This document shows positions 25,130-39,069 of a DNA stretch of 64,000 bases, piece after piece; position 1 is the stretch's first letter; every line of letters starts with the position of its first letter. Origin of the DNA: Piromyces finnis (taxonomy: Eukaryota > Neocallimastigomycota > Neocallimastigomycetes > Neocallimastigales > Neocallimastigaceae); NCBI GenBank assembly GCA_002104945.1, contig MCFH01000017.1:62001-126000 (forward strand), written 5' to 3'. The translations under genes and the position numbers were made by a program. The notes below the pieces were generated by a model, which made no database searches, was not told the DNA's origin, and saw only the letters and a program-made list of their open reading frames with translations.

Positions 25130-27914
25130 TCTATACAGATATTGAAATAATATTAATAAATAAATATTAATATAATAAATTACTTCTAAATCTTCAAGTA
25201 ATGCTTCACCGGTTTTTTCATCCACTTGTTGATACTTTTCGTAAAGGGAGAACACTGTAGGATATTCTTTTATAATTCTTTCAATAATAGTTGGAGAAAT
25301 TCGATAGACTTCTTCCAACATTCGATACCATATTTTTGAATAGTCTGCTTCAGTTTTTATTTTGTTGTATGTACAATAATTATTAGACTGTTCAATTTTT
25401 TCTCTAGTATAGAGAAATAAAAAAAAAAATTAATATTAATAATGAATTTATTAAAATTACATAAAAAAAAAAACGGGTATAGCTTTCATCCCATCATCAC
25501 TAATACACCATAATAATAGGGAAGAAGGAAAAAAAAAAAAAAAAAAAAAAAACTTACTTGAATGGAGTAATCGAAATTTCTTTTGTAAAAGTACAAATCC
25601 ATTCGACCGTTTTATCCCATCCTGAACTAAAAATGACCAAACATTCCCCAGTCATTTGTAACCATAAAAAAGCTTCTTCTAACACTTGTGGACTTGGATA
25701 GTTTGAAAGGGATCCTTTTAATTTAAAATATTTTCCCATATCAACACCACAAAAACTTCTAGGATCTATTGGCATTTCTTCTTCATTAATTGTTTCTTTT
25801 CTGTGTCTTTTAGGTCGATTTGGAGTGAGTTGGGATTTCATAATTTCTCTCATTTTTCTATTTTCCAATGTACTTCTTTTCCTGTAATAATCATTTAATC
25901 CTTCTATCAAAAATATCCAGCGTTTCTTTTTTAACCCATTCCAAGGATTACTGGAAAGACGAAGTAACTTATCCTCCAAAGGTGTATTTTTTAATCGATA
26001 TTGAAATTTCTTTTTAAACTCATTATAGAAGGCCTCGACCTCTTCTAGTGAATTAGCTTTACTAGCAAATTCTAATGCCGAAATTCGAAGTAATACATAT
26101 TCTTCATGAACCACATAATCCTTTTTTGTTCCCCTATAAATATTTAAATTTTCATCATAAATATAGTTTATCTTTCTTTTCCAAGTGATCGTATTAGCCA
26201 CTGGATAATCTTTATACTCTACCTCAACATTTAAACTATTTAGCTTTTGTTCTAGCATTTCCCCAGAAGGAACTTTTTCCTCAACTTTATTTTGTTCTTG
26301 TGTTGAATGTGTGGTAGAATCTTCCTCTTCATTTTCAGCAACTTGACTAGGACTCATTAAAATATTCTCTGCATATTCAAGGTCTTTAGACATGTGAAAT
26401 CCATCATCCAAACAAACAATCATTTCTTTACAAGCCTCTAATTTTGTTTTGAGTTTATTTAACTTTTCATTTTTAAGTTGTTCTTTTCGTTTTAAAAGTT
26501 TTTCCTCCTTTTCCAATTTTTTTAATTGCTTTTGTAATTCACGATGACGTTTTTTTTCTAATTTAAGTTCTTCCTGAATCTTTTTCTTTCTTTCTTTTTC
26601 AAGTTCTTTTTGTTGACGATTTGCATTATTAACATTACGTTTTCGTTTTTTAGGCTTAGTTTCTTTAGATTGTTGGGTTTGACCTTCATCCACCGTCGTT
26701 ACTTGCGAACTAATAAGAGAAGAAGCATCATCTTTTTCATCCACATTTTCATCGATATTTGTTAATTCAGAATTTAGTAATGGTGATGATGAAATGTCGT
26801 TTGTACCGGTTATTCCATCGGTTCCGGTATTTGTTAAAGAAAAATGATCGGTAGTGGAACGATTTAGAATATCTAATGCGTCCAATATATTATCATTTAA
26901 AAAAGATGGTTGTTGAGAAGATCTTGGACTATCATCTAATTTTTCTTTTTGATATGCTTTACCAGACAAAGGACTTGAACTTATGCTATTTTCATCATGG
27001 GTATTTAATTCAATATTTTTATCAGAAGTTACACAAATAATGTCCTCTGATGTCTTTAAATCGTCATTCAATCTACTATCTTCATTACCTAATGATTTGA
27101 TAGTTTTTCCATTTTTACAAGTTCTACTTTTATCCTTTTTGAGAGGAGAAGGTTGTTTGTGATCATCAATTTCCGTTTTTTTCACATTACCATTATCACA
27201 CCCACTTTTTTTCTTTTCAATTTCTTTATTTAAAAGTGCATTTAAATTTTTAATTCTTTCAAAACTAGAATTTAATTGATTTTCAATGCTAAATATGGAA
27301 TATTTTTCAAATTTGTTAGAATCAACCTTGAAATTTGAAATGTTAATATTTTCTTTGGGTGAGGTGGTACAATTCGTTTTTTTATTAGGTTGTGTTTTTT
27401 TGGATTTGGGTGTGGTATTTTGACTAGAATTTAAGATCTCATCATCTATATTTAAATCGAGAGCATCGACATCGATTGGAGGTTTTTTAACAATTTTGAA
27501 TCCGGGTTGTGATGGTGGTGACAAAAGAAATTCGTTTTCATTTTTTAATATATTATCATTTGTTGGTAGGGTATCATCGTCATCATCAATGGTTATTTTA
27601 ATAGGTGATTTCTTGATTTTATTAACTTTTTTACATTGTTTTTTTGAAGAATTTAGGGTTTTGGGGATAGGAGTTGAAAAGAATAGTTGTGAATCACCTT
27701 CAACAATAGCATTTCCTGAAGTATTTGATAAATTAATATCATTTTCCAACAAATCTGTTGGTTCCTCACTAAGTTTTATGGAACTTGAAAAATCATTTTC
27801 TTTATCACTATTAAAACAATTTTTAAAAATTTCTTTGTCACTTGTTATATTATTAGAAAAATAATTATTGATGTTTTTATCGGTTTTTGTTATAACTAAA
27901 TTATCGTCTTTCAT
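24915..27914 (-). CDS. EME1: EME1/MMS4 structure-specific endonuclease subunit, 3 exons
   Basis: Homologue of EME1/Mms4, the non-catalytic partner of the nuclease MUS81, which cuts branched DNA such as Holliday junctions and stalled forks in the nucleus. Exons (minus): 27914-25558, 25403-25184, 25016-24915; phases close to 892 residues. Residues 1-420 are a disordered Ser/Asn/Asp/Lys-rich region. Residues 430-494 form a strongly charged Lys/Glu coiled coil. An ERCC4-like fold starts near MIVCLDDGF (498-506) and runs to about 780. The C-terminal exons encode a helix-hairpin-helix region with ISPTIIERIIKEYPT and RKIGKSISKRIY. The MUS81 catalytic ERK motif is not seen, as expected for EME1. The charged helix directly before the ERCC4-like fold and the HhH end separate it from MUS81 and XPF. 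Intron 2 contains a run of about 45 A. Confidence 0.88.
25080..25124 (+). repeat. Poly(A) tract of about 45 in an EME1 intron
   Basis: An almost unbroken run of A within the intron between exons 25403-25184 and 25016-24915. No flanking duplication was found, so it looks like homopolymer expansion and not the tail of an inserted element. Confidence 0.85.
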
Positions 27915-27982
27915 TATAAAAATAGAACATAAATTCTTTTTTTTTAAAAAAAAATTTAAACTATTAAATACTCCAATATAAT

Positions 27983-28062
27983 AATACTTGAATAAGAATA
28001 TTAAATCCTTTACAATATTTGAAAAAACCTTTACAACACAATACTTGAATAAGAATATTAAA
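27983..28062 (+). repeat. 23 bp direct repeat upstream of EME1
   Basis: The sequence AATACTTGAATAAGAATATT plus AAA occurs at 27983-28005 and again at 28040-28062, spaced 57 bp start to start, within 150 bp upstream of the EME1 ATG. It may be a small tandem duplication or a repeated regulatory site. Confidence 0.8.
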
Positions 28063-30899
28063 AAATATTTATTTTTATTTTATATTTTATACAATGTATA
28101 TAGATATATATATTTATTAATTATTAATTAATTCAATTCAATTTCAAAAATACAATTTTCATTTCAATTCAAGTTGAAAGTAAAATTATTAAGGTCATGA
28201 ATGATTTGAAAAATTAAAAATGGATTTCTTTTTTTTTTTCTCTATTCCATTTAATTATAATATCCCTTTTATCTTTTTTATATTTACAGTATGATCAAGA
28301 GAAACTCTTTAAATCCTTTTTTTTTTTTTTTTATTTCAATAAAACAATATAAAAATAAATAATTATTAATAAATATTAATAAATATAAATTAATTATTAT
28401 TAATAATTGTTTTTTATTATTATTGGGTAAATCTTTACCACTACTACTACAACCATTACCATCACTTACCCACCACTACAAAATAAATTCTATTTTATAA
28501 AAAAATTTTAATTAGTAAAAAAAGTCTTAACCTTTTTAATTTGTCCTATTTATTTATTGTAAAAAGGTTAAATAAAAACTGAATAATAAAAAGTGTCCAT
28601 TGAAATAAAATAAAACAAGTAAAACTGTTTAATATTATTTATATTAATATTTCTATTTTTCTTTTTTATTGTATAATTAATATTAGAATGATACGACGAC
28701 AAAAAGAATATAATATACAAAGTTTTTAATTTGAATACTAAAAGTAATACTTAGTGATAAGCCTTTTCTTCTTTATTTAAAACTATTTAACTTGTGAGGA
28801 TGTCTTTATATTATGAATTATATCATCTTTATTTCATAGAAATCATAACTCAAATAATAATAAACATAGATTTCTTTTTTTTTTCATATGCATCTAAATA
28901 TATATATACATATATATATATTTAATCACCTTTAATAAATATATAAGACAATTCTATCAATAATACTTTTTGGTAAATGTGGACTAACTTTTTAGTATTA
29001 GATTAGTTAATTTGAATCTATATATTAGAATAACTCTATTCTTTAAAAAAGGAATTATTATTGCTCTTTTATGTATAGAACAACAACACTTTTATTAAAT
29101 AATAAACTATTCAAAATTATCAGTAATAATAAATATAATAATTAAAAAAAAAAAAAAAACAATAAGTATCAGAATAGCTTTCTTTATTAACACTGAAAGC
29201 TTAGAAATGGTTTTTGTTTTACATTAGATTTAAAAAAGTTCGTAAAGAAGCATAAAAAATATTTCAATGTTTTTAATATTTTAGTGTGTTTTAATAATTG
29301 AAATCTATTCTCATTAGAATATAAAAGATAAAATAAATAGGTATGATATACTAAGAGCAAGGTAACTTTAAGGTTATGGATTAGAATATGGGATTATAGA
29401 TAATTAAAAACCATTAGATATATAATAATAGTTATATATAAATATTAACTATATATAACTATATATAAATAAAAGGAGTATATAATAAATATTTACATCT
29501 TGCACTCATTACAGTTTCTTTAAATGTTTTAGTAATATATATATTCATATATTCTATCCTATTGTAAAAGTATTAGTGAATGTATATAAAGAAATGAAAA
29601 GTATTTATTTAAGTATTACTTTGTTATATATAAAAAAAAAAATAAATTTCGATGAATTTTTTTGAGTGGATAGATAAGTGCGGATGTGTATGAAATGTGA
29701 GAATGGCTAAGATTTTGTACCTTTTTTTTTTTATTAAAACAATTCCGCAGCTTTTGAAACTTTTTATTTTTAGTAACTGTAACTTTATTGGTTTGTAACC
29801 AGAAAATTAAAAAATCCGTAGTATTATTAAAAAAAAAAGATGCTTCTATTAAATATATTTAAAACGATCATATTTTATTTTTGCTAGAATATAATTATTT
29901 ATTTCAAGATACTTTTTTTTCAAAAAAAAAAAAAAGGTTCAATATACCATTCTCTTTTTAAAAAAGAGTAATTCTTATGTAATTCTTATATTCAAATAAA
30001 TGGTGCTTTTAGTTTATAAAAACTTTTAATAAAAAAATCCGAAGAGAATAAAAACTTTATTTAATAATATTTAAATAATTAATAAATTTAAAGTTAATGT
30101 TTACATTATGCAATTACATTATTTTATCGATTTCATTATTCAATACTACATTTAATAATATAAGCCACATAATGTTTAATTTTTAATACAAGAAGACTTT
30201 TAAAAGGTAGAAAGAAAAAATGAAGTATAATATAATTTTTTTTATTAAAGTATAATATAATTTTTAAAGAAGAAGAAGAAGTAATAGTATTATATTTATT
30301 TCATAGAACAATAAAAAAGTTTTTAATTACTAAAAATACATGATTATTTTTGTCGGTGTGATTATGCTATTACTTTATAAGTATAATCCAATAAAGATTA
30401 TTAATAATGGATTAGGTTATTTTTTTACTTTTTATGTTTTTCAACTCTTTTTTTTTTTTGTAATTTCTTTTATTTTTTTTAATATTTATATTTTTAATAT
30501 TTATTTATTCTTTGTTTTTTTTGCTTTTATTTTATGTATATACTCATTTTATTTTTAAACTTTTTTCTTTTCATCATTTTTTTAACTTTATATTAAATTA
30601 TACCATTTCAAAGTGATTCATTTAAATAAAAGCAAATAAAAAAAAAAGTTTAATAATAATAAAAATGCATTTTATTTATTAATAAATAAATAAATGGTAA
30701 TTTGAAGGCTAAAAAAAATGGATGTTGACTCATTACAATGAAAAACATTATATATCAATTTCAATTTTATTAATAAACTACCATTTATATAAATAATAGT
30801 AATAACAACTATTCTAACTCTATAACTACAATTGTCATCTCTAATAGTAATAAAACTCTATATAACCATAATAATGTCACAAATATTACTGCATAACTA

Positions 30900-31050
30900 T
30901 TAGTATTAGTATTAGTAGTAGTATTAGTATTAGTATTAGTAGTATTAGTATTAGTATTAGTATTAGTATTAGTATTAGTATTAGTATTAGTATTAGTATT
31001 AGTATTAGTAGTAGTAGTAGTAGTATTAGTATTAGTATTAGTATTATTAT
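30900..31050 (+). repeat. TTAGTA / TAG microsatellite
   Basis: About 150 bp made of ATTAGT hexamers mixed with TAG trimers, including four or more TAG in a row near 31007-31024. It lies in the EME1-STE12 intergenic region. No coding role is seen. Confidence 0.9.
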
Positions 31051-34000
31051 CAATTAACTATTACTATTATTATAACTATATCCTATAGGACTATGATTAT
31101 CTTTTTTATTAACCTTATCCACTTTAAAAAATTTTTAACCTTCTTTTGGAGATGTTTTCGTGTAACATACACTAAATGATTGATGTACTATTTATAAACT
31201 TTAAATTTTAATAATATAAATTAAAGTTTGTTTGTTCAATGCTTTTTTTTTATTGGTTATTTATTAATGATAAATTTAATTTTAACTCAATTTAGGTAAA
31301 AATATGTTTTAATTAAAAAATTTACACAAAAAGTTATGGCAATTATTACCGTAGATTTATTAATTTTAATATATTAATAATATACTATAATAATATATTA
31401 ATTCAATAATTAATAATACAATCTTTAAAAATAAATTAAATTTATTGAAATAATGCTACACGTGTATAAAAATAGTATTTAATAAAGTTTGTATTCAAAT
31501 CAATTCATAAAATTAAAAAAAAAGATGCTTTTTCTATTATTAAAGATTTGCAATTTTATTATATTAAATATCATGGTAGTCGTGATTTTTATTTATCATT
31601 GTATGATGTGTAAATAGTAAAGGAAGAAATATACTCTATTTAAAGCTCTAAAATGACTATAGTTTTATTAATAATGATTATTCAAAATATAAAAAACAAA
31701 GTAACTCTTGTATACATACTATATATTTTGTAATTGATTGATTCTCTTCCTTAATCTACAATATAAGAGAGTATACAAAATTGTCATCACATAATAAAAT
31801 TTCATTTTTTTCGTGCTTATTATGTTTATACTTTATCAAACCTTAAAAAATAATATTTTATTAGTTTCTATTATTTAAATAATTATATAAATTATATTAT
31901 TATTATTATTATTATTCTATTTATTCTATTTATAATATTTTATTCAATTATGGCTCATTTAATTTCTTTATATTCAATTTATAATACTTTATTCGATTGA
32001 TATTTCAATCAATTCCTATTTATTCAATTATAACATATTTTTTATTGTTCTATTCATCTTTTATTCAGATCCTATTTTAGTTTGATCGATGTTTATTCGG
32101 TAGACTGAATAATATAGAATTATTTTTTCTTTTCATTGTTTTTAATCCATCCATTCTAATACCTTTCAATAAACAATATTTATTTTTTTTATTCTTTTAT
32201 TATAGATTGAAAATGTCTCAGTTTTTAATTTTGTTACCCAACAATTTTGTTTGTGTTTTTTTTTTTTCACCATAATATCAGGGATAATACAAATAATTGA
32301 ATAGAATAATAATTAGATTAGCGGTAAAAAAAAGTCAACCTAATAAATTTGCCTGAATATTGAAAAGTATTGGTAGAGTAACGCCTGAAATTTTAATTTC
32401 CAATAAAAATTAAATTTTTCATTCTTTTTTGTTTTTGTCCTACCTCAACCAAAATTAATTAATTAAAATAATAATAAATAAAGTTTATAGTCCATTTTTA
32501 ATTTATAATCCATTATTAGCTAATAATAATATAATAAATATTATAGTTAGGATTATAGTTTATAATAATAATAACCAATAGCAAATAATAATAGTTATTA
32601 TGAATGATCAATATAATAAACATGATAAGGCATATTCTTGTCATTTTATCTACCTTGTCTTATTATATCTATTCCATTTACTCTATTACTTGTCTTTATT
32701 ATTTCCCTTGCTTCTACTTTCACTCTTTTATTGCCTTCAATCTCTTTTTCTTGTTACTTTTATGATTAAAAAATTAAAAGAATACATTTATTTAATTTTA
32801 TAATATATTGTATAATATATATTATAATATTCATTCATTAATTGTATAATATATTATTTATACTATTACTATAATATTTATTATAATACTTTATTAAAAA
32901 TTTCATTTCTTTATTTATTATAAAATAAAGTTTGGATGAGCCTAAGCATAATAATAGTAAGATGAAATTTTTCATTTTTTTTTATGGTAAAGTTTTAGGT
33001 AAATTCTTTGTTTATTAATATACAAATAGCCTGTGTAACCTACATTAATATATTATTAACTATATTTAAAACAATTCATTAAATATATTTAAATGATTTA
33101 TACATTTAGTATTTTATTGTATATTAATTTTTAACGAATCATATTTTTTTAAAAATAAATCAAATTTTTTTAGGTAAGAAAAAGGAAAAAAAAAATTTGC
33201 ATTTTTATATATAAACTTTAATTTTTCAGAAAAAGATTAAAAGTTTTTTTCTTCTTCTTTTAACTAATAATAATAAAAAAAAAAAAAAAAAATTTAAAAT
33301 TTGTATTAATTAAATAATGTAAAAAAGTATTTTTTTTTTTTTTTACATTATAGAATTTAATAGTAAAAATAAAATAAATTTATAAAAAAAAAAGAAGAAA
33401 AAAAATATTATTATAAAAAAAAATAAATATTAAATTTCTATATTTCTATGCATTTATAGAAATTTTATTTTCTTATATAAAAAAAAGAGAGATAAAAATT
33501 ATTAAAATTTATAAAGTTTTAATTACATTTTTATCAATACTATAATTTTTTTAATAATAATATAATAAATATAATTAAATTATTATTTAATTGATTTTAA
33601 TTTCAATTTAATATTTATGTTAGATTTAGTTAAATTATTAAATTATTGATTAAATAACAAAGTAAAATAATAATAACAATAGTAATAATAAATAGAATAA
33701 GAAAAAAAAAAAAAAACAATATAAAAACAAAATCTAATATAAATGGTATTAGGTATTATAATACAATTTAAATTCAAATAGTAATAATCATTAATAATAA
33801 TTAAATTCATTACTTCCATTTAATACAAAATAATTAAATAAAGCAATGATATTTTAAAAAATGAAATAAATAAAAATAGTCTATAACAACAATAATAACA
33901 AAAACAATAATAATAGTTAAAAAAGAAAGTAATATATTCAAAAAATTCAATATAAAAGAAATAATATAATATATAAAAAATATCCAATATAAAAAAAAAT

Positions 34001-35049
34001 AATATATATATATATATAAAGTAATTAAAAAAATAATATAAACTATCAATATAAATTTTCAATTTTATATAAAAAGTATCAATAATAATATTTATATGTT
34101 TTAATTTATTTGAAAAAAAAAAGTTTTTCAAAATAATAATTTGTGAAGGTAAAGAAAATAATTTTATTTAATTATAAAAAAATATAATATATTATTAATA
34201 GTTTTAGTTTTATTATAAATAATACTACAAATAAAAAGTTTTTTTTTAATAAGTATTTTCAAGTTATATTTGTAGTAATAATAACATTATTATTTATTTA
34301 TTATTTTTAATTTAAATAGTAATATCTATAAAGAATTTGTATTTTTCTTTTTAATAGTACTAGTATTTTAATTTCTAATATTTATTTTTTTTTAAATTTA
34401 AATAGTAATAACCAGGTTTAATTTAAAATTTTCTTTATAGTTTTTTTTATTTAGAATAGTTATTAGTTGTTTTAATAAATAAAATTATTTAATTTACTTT
34501 TTAATATAAACCAAGTAAAAATTATAAAAAAAATTAATGTCTGGAAACATTAAGAATATACATTAATGTAATTAAAAGAAAAAAAATAATATATATACTC
34601 ATTATTTAAAAATTAATTCATAATTTATCAATATATATTTTAAAGTAATCATTTTTTTTTTGTTGAAAAATAATAATATACATTTTCTTAGAAATATATA
34701 TATATATTTTAAAAGAAATTCTATTATACATATTGACTAGTAAATACCAATAATAATAATTTATATAAAAAGAATACCTATAAACATTAGTGTTAATATA
34801 GAAATAATATTGTATAGAAATAATAATAACAATATTGTAGAGTTGTAGATATTTATAAATATCAAAAGGTAAAAGATAGTAAACATAAAATAGTCTTTGA
34901 ATAGAATCTTTTATTTTATAGAAAATTAAATTTCATAAATATTATTATAATTAAAAAAACAAAAGATACACCCTAAAAATAAGTTTATTAACAAGAGTAA
35001 AAGTAAAAAAAATATAACCAAAAAAAAAAATATTTCTGAATTAGTTGAA

Positions 35050-37852
35050 ATGGAAAACAAAAGTCAAACACCATTAAAAACATTAGAAGAATTAAATTAT
35101 TTCCTTACTAATGCACCAAAAAATTGGAAAGTAGGTGATGTTATTAAACGTTTCCAAATATACGAACATGACTATATATCATGTGTTTTTTGGGAAAACC
35201 AACATTTTATTACTGGAACAGATATTGTAAAAGCATTAACTTACCGTTTTAAAATTCAAGGTCATGAAATTAAAAACGTTAAAAAGTTTGAAGAAGGAAT
35301 CTTTAGTGATTTAAGAAATTTAAAACCAGGAATAGATTCTTCTCTTGAAGAACCAAAATCACCATTTTTAGAATTATTATATAAACACAAATGTATTCGT
35401 ACTCAAAAAAAGCAAAAAGTATTTTTCTGGTACTCTGTTCCTTACGATAGATTATATCAGGTAAGAAAAATAGGAAACTATAGTAACCTATTATATATAT
35501 ATTTATTTTAAAAATGATTTGTCATTTCTTATTAAGTGAAATAAATAAAAAACAATTAAATTGTCATACAATATTATTATAAATGATAAATGATGAATAA
35601 ATAAATGAATAGTATTATTATCGTATAGTGTGAATATAGGATACAATATCATTATAAATAATAAACAGATTTACCTTTTTATATAAGTCCTATGTTCCTT
35701 TTTTTTATTTATCAATGCTAATCAAAATTATTATATTTTATTGTTATGTATTCCATTCTATTAATAGGATGTTTTAAAAAGAGATAAGAAAAGAGAATTA
35801 AATGGTAAAAAATCAAATATTGTAATAGACAAATCTAAATTCCCAGTTGTTAAAAAAGAAGTCAGTAAGTCACCAGAACCGGTTGAAGATACAGAATTAA
35901 CCATGGTTAAAAGTGAAATAGATATGAATGAATCACCATGTCCAAGTATTATATATACCAAATGGGTTGATGAAACACAAAAATTAAGTAGTAATTATGA
36001 AGAAGAAATTAAAGTTAAAAAAGAAGAAAGTACTACAAATCCTCAATTAAAAAAGGTTAAAAAGGGAAAGAAATATATTATTACTAAATATTTTGCCAAG
36101 GGTCAAGTTAATAACTCTTCCTTAAAATTTGTTTGTGATAAAAAGGATTGCAATAAAAAGTTTAAAAAGTTGGAAGAACTTGTTAAGCACAAAAAATTTG
36201 TTCATGGGTAAATATTAAAGTGTTGTAAAAAAAAAAAAACATTAATATAAATGTTAATAAGGCCAATATATATAAATAGATGTTGAAACTTGTAAAAAAT
36301 TTACATTGATTAAACTATATAAATATATATTGAAACTTGTAATAAAAATTTTACATTGATTATATAAAAGCTAACAATATTTTATTATTATTATTATTAT
36401 AGTGCCGATAAAATAGGTTATAATTATAGTAAAGATTTCCTTTATGTTGAAAAGAATTTGTCTTTTGATAAGAATGAAAAGAAAAAAAATTCAGCCTCAT
36501 CAAATAATATCAATAATAACAACAATATATTACCACCTTCAATTGAACTTGAAGATGAAAATAATAATTGGAGTGTTATTCTTTCACCAGATAGTCTTTC
36601 TAGTGAAAATGATGAGTCAATGATTATTAGTAATATATCTACATCTGATGCTGCTAATATGTCATATTGTGACTATAGTCTCAGTAGTATCTCTAATCCA
36701 AATGAAAGTATAAGTAGTATGAAGTGTAATATGAGTCTTGAAGTAAAAAACTTTACTACACCATATCCAGTACTTAACATGCAAAATTCCAACAAGTCAA
36801 GTAACAATAGAAGAGATCATAGACTTTCTATTTCTTCTAATGCTACCTTGAATAATATTAATAACAGTACTATCTATTCTACTAATAATACCACCACTTC
36901 TGATATTGCTGATACCTCTATGAATACTACTTTTTTGTCATCCCAAACATTTAGTAATAACACATCTTTTATTCTTCAACAAAATGATAATTCTGAATCC
37001 TCAATAACAAATGACGATCAAATTAAGACATTTTATACTCAACTTATAAAATCAGAAGAAATAAATTATCCAGATAACCAAAATAAAATATTAACACCAT
37101 TAACTACATCTTCCAATGTTAGTCCAGCTTATACTGTTGAGTCAGCTGTTTCACAATCCCAATATGTTCCATGTAATGTTACTAACGTTTCCGTTGCTCC
37201 AGTTCAACCACAACCTGTGAATAACTATGTCTCTGTGAATAATAATATTCCAAATGTTAATGATGTTGCTATCCCAACTGCTCACTTTATGGCAATTGAT
37301 TCACCTATTCAAACTGATGGTCATTATTTCCAAAATTTACCAGTACAAAATCAAACCCAATATATCACTACAGATCAATACTCTACTAATACAACTTCTA
37401 CCGTTCAGTATGTTTCATCTGTTATTGATCCATCTACCACTACTAGTAGTGGTAACTATGTTTCCTATGAATTATCTTCCATTATTAATCAAGTGACTAA
37501 TCCTCCAATGAATGTTTATGTAACTACTAAAACTTGTCCAGATCCAATTAATTACGTTTCTTCCCCAACAGCACTTGAATATCAAAGAATAAATCAACCA
37601 CAACCACAACCACATACCCCAACCTCTAATATTCCAAATAATAATCAATCCATGTTTTATAATTTATCCAGTGATAATAGTAGTCCTATTAGCCCAACTG
37701 GTTTTAGTCCAGCTAGTATTAGTCCATCTAGTCTTAGTCAAACCTATATTCAACCACAAACTCAATATGTTCAAGTTCAAACCCAACCATCCCAACCCAT
37801 TTATCAAGTTCATGAAAATATGCAACCAGTAGTTCAAATGCAATATCAATAA
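35050..37852 (+). CDS. STE12: STE12-family transcription factor, 3 exons
   Basis: Fungal Ste12-type transcription factor, the usual nuclear target of the mating/filamentation MAP kinase pathway. Exons: 35050-35460, 35768-36207, 36403-37852; phases close to 766 residues. The N-terminal STE DNA-binding domain fills exon 1 and continues into exon 2, with WKVGDVIKRFQIYEHDYISC, WENQHFITGTDIVKAL and a Phe-Trp-Tyr run after a Lys-rich loop. A single C2H2 zinc finger (CDKKDC, then H-X4-H) sits near residues 259-282 at the end of exon 2. The last exon is Asn/Ser/Gln/Pro-rich and looks like an activation region, with repeated YVxV and PQPQ patches. Filamentous-fungal Ste12 proteins with zinc fingers normally carry two C2H2 fingers; only one is visible here. 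The start is the only ATG ahead of the STE domain. Confidence 0.93.
36243..36370 (+). repeat. Imperfect tandem duplication in STE12 intron 2
   Basis: Two copies of a unit of about 60 bp, each containing TTGAAACTTGTAA, an A/T stretch, then TTTACATTGATTA and TATA. The copies lie side by side inside the intron 36208-36402. Confidence 0.8.
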
Positions 37853-39035
37853 ATTGTTCCCACCTACTTCAACATAACATCAATAACACCAAAGACCAAA
37901 AATCAAAAATTAAAAATCAAAAAAAAAAAAAAAAGAAAAAAAAAATAAATGAAATACAAATAATAAATGAAATAGAACAAAACAAAACAAAACAAAATAA
38001 ATCAACCAAAAAAAAAAAAAAAAAATAAAAGTAAAAACCGAAAAAATAATGGATAAATAAATGGTAATAATAGTAATTAAAAACAGATGTTAATAATTAT
38101 TAGTATTATTATTTTTGGCAAAAAATGCTATAAAAAATAAATAATAAAATTAACAATGAATACAATAAAATAAGTAAAGCAAAACAAAACAAAATAAAAT
38201 AGAAAAAGTCAATAAAAAATGACGACAACAACAATAGAAAAAAAAAATTAAATAATAGTTAGTTTTAATATTAATAGAGTTTTATGAAAAGAAACATCTA
38301 TTATATTAAATATAATTAATTTTGATAAAAAAAAAAAAAAAAAATCAACAACATCATATAAAAACAAACAAAACAAAAATAATCATTAATTTATTAATTT
38401 ATTTTATAGACATTAATTACAACATTAATCATTAACCTTTATCTCACATTTCTTTAAACATTAATTTAAAACAACTTCATAATTATTATTATTATTTTTA
38501 TCTTTAAGAAAAAAATAATAAAGACGAAAAATCCTCCTCCTCCTTTACTATAGTTAATATATTTATTTTCATTCTATCAACAAATAGTATTACATACCTA
38601 TTCTTATTTTATGCGATACTATTTAATATAATATATTAATTATTTTATAATCCAATTTTATATTAGAATAAAAAAAACAAACAAAAAATAATAAATAAAA
38701 CTTCTAATAATAATAAAAAAATTATTATTATTTCTAAATAAACAATTTATAGAATTATAAAGAATAATAATAATAATTAAAAAAAAAAAAAAAAAAAAAA
38801 ATGAAATAATAATAATCAAAAGTAATATTGTAATACTTGACAATACTACTTTTGAAATAATTACAAAATATTGTAATGTAATTTATTAATTGTATTTCCA
38901 ATATTTTAATTATAAAACAAATAGAAAAACCAAAAACCAAAAACCAAAAAGAACTAAAAACAAAAACAAAAAACAAAAAACAAAAAAACAAAAATAGAAA
39001 AATTATTAGAAATCTTATTATTTTTACTTTTATTT

Positions 39036-39069
<34 letters not shown>

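Larger units (their letters stand above)
27915..35049. other. 7.1 kb gene-free divergent intergenic region (EME1 / STE12)
   Basis: The longest stretch without a gene in the window, between the divergent start codons of EME1 (-) and STE12 (+). The open frames in it (30340-30558, 32600-32803, 33820-34131) are hydrophobic or Ile/Tyr/Phe-rich by composition and have no exon-like neighbours. It contains a 23 bp direct repeat near the EME1 end (27983 and 28040), a TTAGTA array (30900-31050) and many A/T tracts. Fungal STE12 genes can have long upstream regions, so part of it may be promoter or 5' leader; that is inference. Confidence 0.6.

Noticed and set aside
24915-27914. MUS81 or XPF catalytic subunit
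   Set aside because: No ERKxxxD nuclease motif is visible; the pre-domain charged coil and HhH end fit EME1.
30340-30558. Possible small membrane protein
   Set aside because: Composition-driven Phe/Ile frame within a long non-coding region.
32600-32803. Hydrophobic 67-residue frame in the STE12 upstream region
   Set aside because: Leu/Tyr/Phe-rich by composition, no recognisable domain or splice partner; kept only as a note.
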